Position numbers and translations under genes: made by a program. Shown one piece after another: positions 58,322-64,000 of a DNA stretch of 64,000 nt (position 1 is its first letter; every line of letters starts with the position of its first letter). The notes beneath the pieces were generated by a model, which did not search any database, was not told where the DNA came from, and was given only the letters and a program-made list of their open reading frames with translations. This stretch comes from Charina bottae (lineage: Eukaryota > Chordata > Lepidosauria > Squamata > Charinaidae), in the NCBI GenBank assembly GCA_023362775.1, contig JALMGJ010000003.1, positions 51,996,416-52,060,415 on the forward strand, given 5' to 3'.

Positions 58322-58679
58322 TGTCAGAACCCTGGCATGCCCTAGGGTCCTGCCATTCCCCAAACACAGCAAGCATCAGAAAGGACAGAAACTATCAACT
58401 ACGCCTCTTGGATAAGGAACTTTCGAACTTGACACCAAGCGAACCAGAGGGAAGCCTGAAGCGGACCAAAGGGAAGCCTGAAGCGGATCAAAGGGAAGAC
58501 CACAGCAGGGAGGGGCCGATGCTCCGGCGGGAGAGTATAAAAACCCAAGCCGGGACCCAGGGAACCATTCGTACCTTTGCGGTGCTTACTCATGTTAATC
58601 AATAAATCGTTTACTCACCAAATATCTGAGCTGAAGTCATTTCTTGGGAGAAACGTCTGCGACTGAGAAGCAGCTTACA
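58322..58679 (+). repeat. Gypsy 3' LTR
   Basis: 358 bp, TGTCAGAACC...cagcttaca. Differs from the 5' LTR by about four substitutions, several of them CpG transitions, plus a 4-bp insertion (ggaa) near 58416 and an extra 22-bp unit near 58455-58490. It is followed by the ATTCC duplication at 58680-58684. Confidence 0.96.
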
Positions 58680-58684
58680 ATTCC

Positions 58685-58890
58685 CATTGAATGCTTAGAA
58701 AAAGCTTCCTAATAATAAAAGCAGTTTGACAGTGGAATCAATTTTCCAGACAGGTGGTGGATTCACCTTCACTAGATGTGTTCAAAAGGAGGACAGACTG
58801 TGATGCTTTAATTTGGATTCCTGTACTGAGCAGAAGGTTGGATTTGATGGCCTAAGTGGCCTCTTTCAATTCTATGACCCTTCTTCTGAG
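58685..58890 (+). pseudogene. CR1 LINE 3' end, right of Gypsy
   Basis: Begins cattgaatgcttag, continues gcagtttgacagtggaatca, ttcaccttcactag and ends tggcctctttcaattctatg, the well-known CR1 3' terminus. It is continuous with 53771-53779 once the Gypsy element is removed. Confidence 0.88.
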
Positions 58891-60255
58891 TGAAATTTGG
58901 CGGTAGACAGTGTTGACACACATATCATTATTTCTTTCTTCTTTGCTACTTCTTTGGAATGTTGCAAAGGTCCAAAGAGTTTATGATTATATTCTCCTGG
59001 GCCCAATAAAGCCTGTCCAATAATGAAGGGGAAACTTAACCTCTTATTTTATCAATAGGAATGCATAATGATAATGAAAAAAATTGTATACCAGAGTTGA
59101 AAGAAATGGTTTCTGGAAAAGAATGGCTATTGGAGAAAAGACTGGAGTGATCCCACTAAGAGACTAATGCTGGATAATTGCTGCTAAAGCTTATGATATT
59201 AGCCACATCTGTAAATGGACCAAAATGTAATTGAGAACCAAAGTAAGCATTATTCTGTTATTCTGTGGCTACCATTAAAGTGTTGGGTTTTGGGGTTTTG
59301 TTTTGTTTTGTTTTTTTAAATGGGAACTAGCATCAGAACCATATGAATTGAAGAAGGAAAAATTAACTTTTTATCCTATGCTGATTCAAAAACAAGCAAT
59401 AAACTGCCCCACTCCCTGATATGCTTTTTAGATCCCAACCATTTCTGCCTGAGGAAATCTCCTTCTCCAAGCTAATAGCAGGTTGGAAAGGCTAAAATGC
59501 CCGTTTCATCTGCTACAATTCTGAGGATGCTCAGGACACTTCTGGAAATTAGAGACTTAGATGACAATTGCATCATTCACTCAATGTCATTGTTACTAAA
59601 TCTACCTAAATCTACTCTGCTTTTTCTTTTGCAAAACTGCCCCTACAAAAGCTGCATTGAATTTCCAATATATTGTTTGTGATGGCTCAACCACACTATT
59701 AATTTGTCATTTGTTTTGGGAAAGATAACATAACCAAGAGTCTTATAGCAAAGAGATCCCCAAAAATAGAAAATTAGCTTCCCATCTTTATAGTATGTTG
59801 AGGTTCATTGACTTATCAGAAGATAAGAAAGAAGGGAACTCCAGGTAATTGCAAATATCTTCTGAACCTCCATATCACTATTTTAATTAAGTAACCTACT
59901 TGGTTACCTTTAAAAACAGGCCTAGAAATCAAATCTAATGCTGGAGCATTCTCACCTCAAGAGAAGAGAATGTGTTAAAGATCACACAACTCTTGTGATG
60001 TCCTTTGTTTAAGGAACCACTAATGTCTAGAACACAGTCCCCTTTGAGAGTTTTGATCCAAGGACCCAGGACATGCAAATTCCCTTACACTGTTCCAAGA
60101 TTCCCCCAAAATTGGCAGTTGTTCCATGAGAGCAATTTCATCAATAATGGCATGCAATTGTTGTAGAATTTGAGGATCTGTTACCATATCAGCTGGAGAT
60201 AGCCAGGTAGGCCTAATGAATCCTGGGCTACAAATGGTAAATTCTGCAACAACCA
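58891..60255. other. No recognised gene
   Basis: AT-rich DNA with a gttttgttttgtttt tract near 59298. No element identified. Confidence 0.4.
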
Positions 60256-60299
60256 ATTTTCCTATGGTTGTTGTGGGTTTTCCAGGCTGTGTGGCCGTG

Positions 60300-60366
60300 T
60301 TCTGGCAGTTCTGGTTCCTAACGTTTTGCCAGTCGCTGTGGCTGGCATCTTCAGAGGACAGGAGCA
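60300..60366 (-). ncRNA. Hammerhead-like module, core broken
   Basis: The minus strand has CTCTGAAGATGCCAGCC, then a stem II partner ending ctggc, but AAAACGTT where GAAACGTT is expected. The loss of the core G looks like CpG decay. Its relative at 7853 keeps the G. Confidence 0.5.
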
Positions 60367-60469
60367 CAGCTAGAAGATTCTGTCTGTGCCCAAGTGGAGG
60401 GTGTGTGTGTTCCTGCTGGTGTTTATAGCTGCTGAGAGGGTGTGTGTCTTCTGTGGGTCATTTACAAGA

Positions 60470-61349
60470 GATTAGGAGAGGGTTTATTGTGGTGATTAGG
60501 GGGTGTGGTGCTGTCCTGTGTGGGATTAGCACATCTGTTGTGTGAGTCGTTTGTATATTTCTGTGGTTGAGTAGAGTTCATTGACCTTTTGCAAGCTGTG
60601 TTTTTCAGGACTGGCAGCCAGGTTTTGCTGATCTTTAAGCTTTCTTCTTTTTTTATTGAAACTGTGTTGGCATTTATGTATTTCAATGGCTTCCCTGTAT
60701 AGTCTAACATAGTGGCTGTTGGTGTTGTCCAGTATTTCTGTGTTTTCAAATAAGATTTGGTGACCAGTTTGTTTGAGAGCATGTTCAGCTATTGCAGACT
60801 TTTCAGGTTGCTGTAGTCTGCAGTGTCTTTCATGTTCTTTTATCCTGGTGTGGATGCTGCGTTTTGTGGTCCCAATGTATACTTGTTCACAGCTGCAGGG
60901 TATGCGGTAAACTCCTGCAGCGGTGAGGGGGTCCCTTTTGTCTTTTGCTGATTTTAACATTTGTTGTATTTTTCTGGTGGGTTTGAAGACTGTTTGGAGG
61001 TTATGTTTTCTCATTAGTTTTTCCATGCGGTCCGTGACTCCTTTAATGTAGGGCAGAAATATTTTGCTTGTGGGGGGCTGTTTTTCTTCAGTTGAGTGCT
61101 GTTTTTTTGGTTTGATAGCTCTCCTGATTTCATTCTTGGAGTAGCCATTCGCCTCTAGGACCAATCCAAATGGCTGAGTTCAGAATTGAGAAATTGAGCT
61201 TCACAGTTCTGATTTGCGCGATCCACTAGTGTTTTGATGATGCCTCTTTTTTGTCGTGGGTGGTGATTGGAATTTTTGTGTAGATACCGGTCTGTGTGGG
61301 TGGGTTTTCTGTAGATTTTGTGTCCTAATTGCAGGTCACAGACCTGCAA
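60470..61349 (-). pseudogene. Penelope-like RT tail and GIY-YIG endonuclease
   Basis: The open blocks on the minus strand are: 61349-61155 (IYRKPTHTDRYLHKNSNHHP, the RT-C-terminal motif also seen at 18.8-20.1 kb), 61164-60526 (GIY-YIG domain with GVYRIPCSCEQVYIGTTK) and 60782-60462 (C-terminal SIKKEESLKISKTWL). Each is in a different frame, so two frameshifts are present. The catalytic YVDD region is absent because the copy is 5' truncated. It is more decayed than the element at 18.2-20.3 kb. Confidence 0.85.
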
Positions 61350-61402
61350 TTAAATTAAAGGAGTCACAGCCACACAGCCCAGAAAACCCACAACAACCAT
61401 CA

Positions 61403-62393
61403 GATTCCGGCCGTGAAAGCCTTTGACTATACAATAAATCAATTTCCCCTTGGTTGTTTTCCAATGGGCTTTGGCTTTATGTTTGTAAAGACTGATGTAA
61501 TGGAGGTTTACTCTAAAGTCTGGGGAAAGATTGGTTCAGGAACAAGGCAGAAAGAACAAAAAGGGATCCATCTAATAGTGTCCAGGATTAGCACGTGATG
61601 TCCTGGATTCCATGAAACTAAAGAACTGGTGGTTTCAGTGGAAAGCGCTGGGCTTTCACCTTTAAAGTGGAAAACTTTGACAGTCATAAAAGGAACAAGA
61701 TATTTAAATGTAATAACCAACGCTCAAAAGACTGCATTGGGAAGTGGAACTGTAAAACACTAACATTTATATCAGTTCCAGTCATAATGGCCAAAAGCAA
61801 GGAACTGTGGGAGTTTAGCCAAAACTACACCCTGATGTAGATGTATACAAGCACCTAGGAATAGAAATTATTTCAGGAGCTACCTTTCCCTAATGCTGTG
61901 TGTTCCAGATTAAAATCTAAAAATCTGTGTAATATAGTTAAATTCTCCAGCACTGTGGGAGGCAAAGCACTGATTCTGGGGTCTTGGGGTCTTCTCTGTC
62001 CAACAGGATCAGGAAGGAATCAGGATAGAGTAGGACATCGGCTATTCTCTCATCTTTTGCTGCACTGACAAATATTGAAAAGCAATCCAGATTTCTGGGT
62101 TTCAGCCTGGTAATCCTTAGTTTAAATCAATTGCAGATCTTATCCAGGCTTTTATAGTTGTGAAGCCAGAATTTGGTTCTGCATCATCCAGAAGAAACAT
62201 CTTGCACATGTTTACAAAAAGCTTTTGCCTATAAACTGAAAAGCCTGTTTCTGACATTTGAAGCCATAATTTCACTCTGGGCAAATCCCTGAAATGCTTA
62301 GGAGGGGACAGTACTCACGATCTTGCCAAGACATCTGTGATGAGGTGAGGTAGGGAGAAGGACATTTTACAGAAATATTTCATAACCCTTCAG

Positions 62394-62395
<2 letters not shown>
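61403..62395. other. No recognised feature
   Basis: Unique-looking DNA. No gene or element identified. Confidence 0.4.

Positions 62396-62397
<2 letters not shown>

Positions 62398-62471
<74 letters not shown>
62398..62471. repeat. (GA)n microsatellite
   Basis: About 37 clean ga units. Confidence 0.98.
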
Positions 62472-62474
<3 letters not shown>

Positions 62475-63670
62475 TACATTTATCAGAAAAGCTCTATTAC
62501 AGCTTGTCTCAGCAACCTGCAGAGAATCAACGCATAAGAAATCTTACTGTTTCCAGCTGAGGTTGCCAGCTGTCATTCTATTTGCTGACTCAGTTAAAAG
62601 AAAACATTTTGTCTTATGAAAACATGCATGTTCTCTCTCACTCTCTCTTTTATTTAACCTTTCCTTTAACTGAAGGAAATCCAAATTGAGCATTGAAAAA
62701 ATATTTGGCAATAAAAAGAGATTGAAATTTTGTACTGTGTAGTGTCCAGCATCGACCTTCTCTATATTGGGCTATTTCTCAGAAGATAAAACATCAATAT
62801 AAATATTTATTTTATGTGTCAAGCTGTGGGAGGGCTCCAGGTGCAGTCTCAACCATTGGAGATGAATTCATACATAAGATTCATGACATCACACCCTGTG
62901 ATATCACAACAAAAATGTGTGCCATTATTACACATCAAAAACTACATGTATGAATCAATCTTTTCTAATAGACTCCAGTTCTCAATGTCTGGGACACCTT
63001 GTCTCCTTGTAAGTAATTATTACAATCAGCTAATGTGAATTCATTTGGTTACTTTTTCAGGCAGCTGAAAGGAGCTTGAGATACTTTGTAACCTTAAAAC
63101 TGGGTGCATTATCTGAAGATGTCTCCTCATGCTGCAGCAGATGGATAAAAATGGAGCAAAAGCAGTGGTATAGAATTTTATGGTGTGTTCATTTTTAGAA
63201 GCTTTTGTGTTTCTTTGCCATGTGCATCAAATTTTCTAAACTGAGATGATATTACATTGTTTGCCACTAAATATCTGTACAATAGCAATTTTAAGAATAT
63301 GGCTGCCTTTTACGTTATAGCAACTTTTAATCACTTGCTATTAAAATTGTTGATTTTATCCATTTATCTTTTTTTTAAAAAAACCTATCACTGAAAAGAT
63401 GAGAGCTGCCTTGTGTATTGTGCAACTTGAAGGAATATCTGGTTTGTTGTAATCTTAGTTTGGTCAGAATCAGAGCTGCTGGTTTTCACATATTATTCTA
63501 TCCCATTAAACCTTTGCTAAACTTTTTTACTCTATATTTAATCTTTATTTGTTCACCTTCCCTAATGTATACTTTTTCCATGCAACTCCTGATTTATCTT
63601 CTTTTTTAATGCAATCATTCCTAATATACACCTTTAATACACAGTTTCCCCAAATATACATCTTGTTCAG
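62475..63670. other. No recognised feature
   Basis: AT-rich DNA with a short tctctc tract near 62633-62650. No gene identified. Confidence 0.4.
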
Positions 63671-63676
63671 ATGCCT

Positions 63677-63754
63677 CATATACATACATACATACATACA
63701 TACACACATACACACACACACACACACACTGTGTGTATGTATGTGTATATATAT

Positions 63755-63791
<37 letters not shown>

Positions 63792-63823
63792 ACACATGTG
63801 TGTTTGTATATGTATGTGTGTGG

Positions 63824-63858
<35 letters not shown>

Positions 63859-63905
63859 TAAATACATACATACATACATACATACATACATACATACATA
63901 CACAC
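63677..63905. repeat. Compound microsatellite
   Basis: (CATA)n at about 63681-63705, (CA)n, a (TG/TA) mix, (GA)n at about 63768-63790, then (TATA), (CA)n and a second (CATA)n. Frames across it on both strands are artefacts. Confidence 0.97.
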
Positions 63906-64000
63906 ACTGTATATATAATGTCCCCTACATACACACACATGCAAATTTTTGATTGGAAAGTATCAGATTCTCTTCACTACTGCCTGTTCATGCCATAATA

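Larger units (their letters stand above)
53780..58679 (+). mobile_element. Chromodomain Ty3/Gypsy LTR retrotransposon
   Basis: A 4.9-kb element with TG...CA LTRs (53780-54111 and 58322-58679), a self-priming-type primer site, a shortened gag with a zinc knuckle, and a pol order of protease, RT, RNase H, integrase and C-terminal chromodomain. The domain order and chromodomain define the chromovirus group. LTRs differ by about four substitutions plus two length differences, so insertion is recent. Gag is 5' truncated and there are several in-frame stops, so this copy is non-functional. No envelope-like gene is seen. Confidence 0.96.
60262..61402 (-). mobile_element. Penelope-like element, 5'-truncated, second family
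   Basis: A minus-strand element with inverted short ends: atggttgttgtgggttttc on the left is mirrored by acccacaacaaccat ending near 61402. Inner 61333-61357 contains a palindrome with 11-bp arms (aattgcaggtc/gacctgcaatt) and a 3-nt loop at the truncation junction. No target duplication was found. The fragment at 7546-7935 belongs to the same family. Confidence 0.85.

Overview
The window looks like intergenic or intronic DNA from a squamate reptile (lizard or snake). I recognise no host exon, tRNA gene, operon or prokaryotic signal. The assignment rests on the repeat mix: a BovB LINE, L2/CR1-group LINEs, a chicken-type CR1, Penelope-like elements, a chromodomain Ty3/Gypsy element, Sauria/Squam-like SINEs with BovB-like tails, a 5S-derived SINE, hAT-type MITEs and many microsatellites. 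Family names come from motif recognition without a database search.

Layout. 1-2900: a 51-bp-arm perfect hairpin, GC-rich DNA and two Tigger-like ends (near 411 and 2888), an antisense L2 fragment, and a hAT MITE (2436-2692) with 8-bp target duplication. 2900-11900: tRNA- and 5S-derived SINEs, several MITEs and a Penelope 3' fragment (7546-7935). 11880-17072: a decayed L2-type LINE whose 3' part was split by a full-length BovB (13776-16974) with an 11-bp target duplication. 18198-20255: a Penelope-like element inserted as an inverted partial dimer with a 14-bp duplication. 20270-38600: mostly unrecognised AT-rich DNA with microsatellites, two solo LTRs (21560-21953 and 33456-33723, each with a 5-bp duplication), one probable LTR (27815-28162) and scattered SINE/L2 tails. 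38600-42340: a long minus-strand L2-type LINE with endonuclease and reverse transcriptase, rearranged at its 3' end. 42340-52700: microsatellites, MITEs, a SINE, an RTE-like fragment and a Penelope-like 3' fragment. 52720-58890: a chicken-type CR1 split by a chromodomain Gypsy element (53780-58679) with a 5-bp duplication. 60262-61402: a second, minus-strand Penelope-like element. 62398-63905: microsatellites.

The elements relate to each other mainly by nesting and tail sharing. BovB sits in L2 and Gypsy sits in CR1, which gives relative ages. Several SINEs end in BovB-like sequence, consistent with mobilisation by BovB, and others end in the L2-type tail.

The most interesting signals are: (1) a 12-nt match between the predicted 5' end of the Gypsy transcript and its primer-binding position, suggesting Tf1-like self-priming; (2) a hammerhead-like module shared by three diverged Penelope 3' ends, always with one extra nucleotide at the same place; (3) the inverted-dimer Penelope insertion with 578-bp arms; (4) an L2 inversion whose junctions lie at near-palindromes, one of them at the YADD codons.
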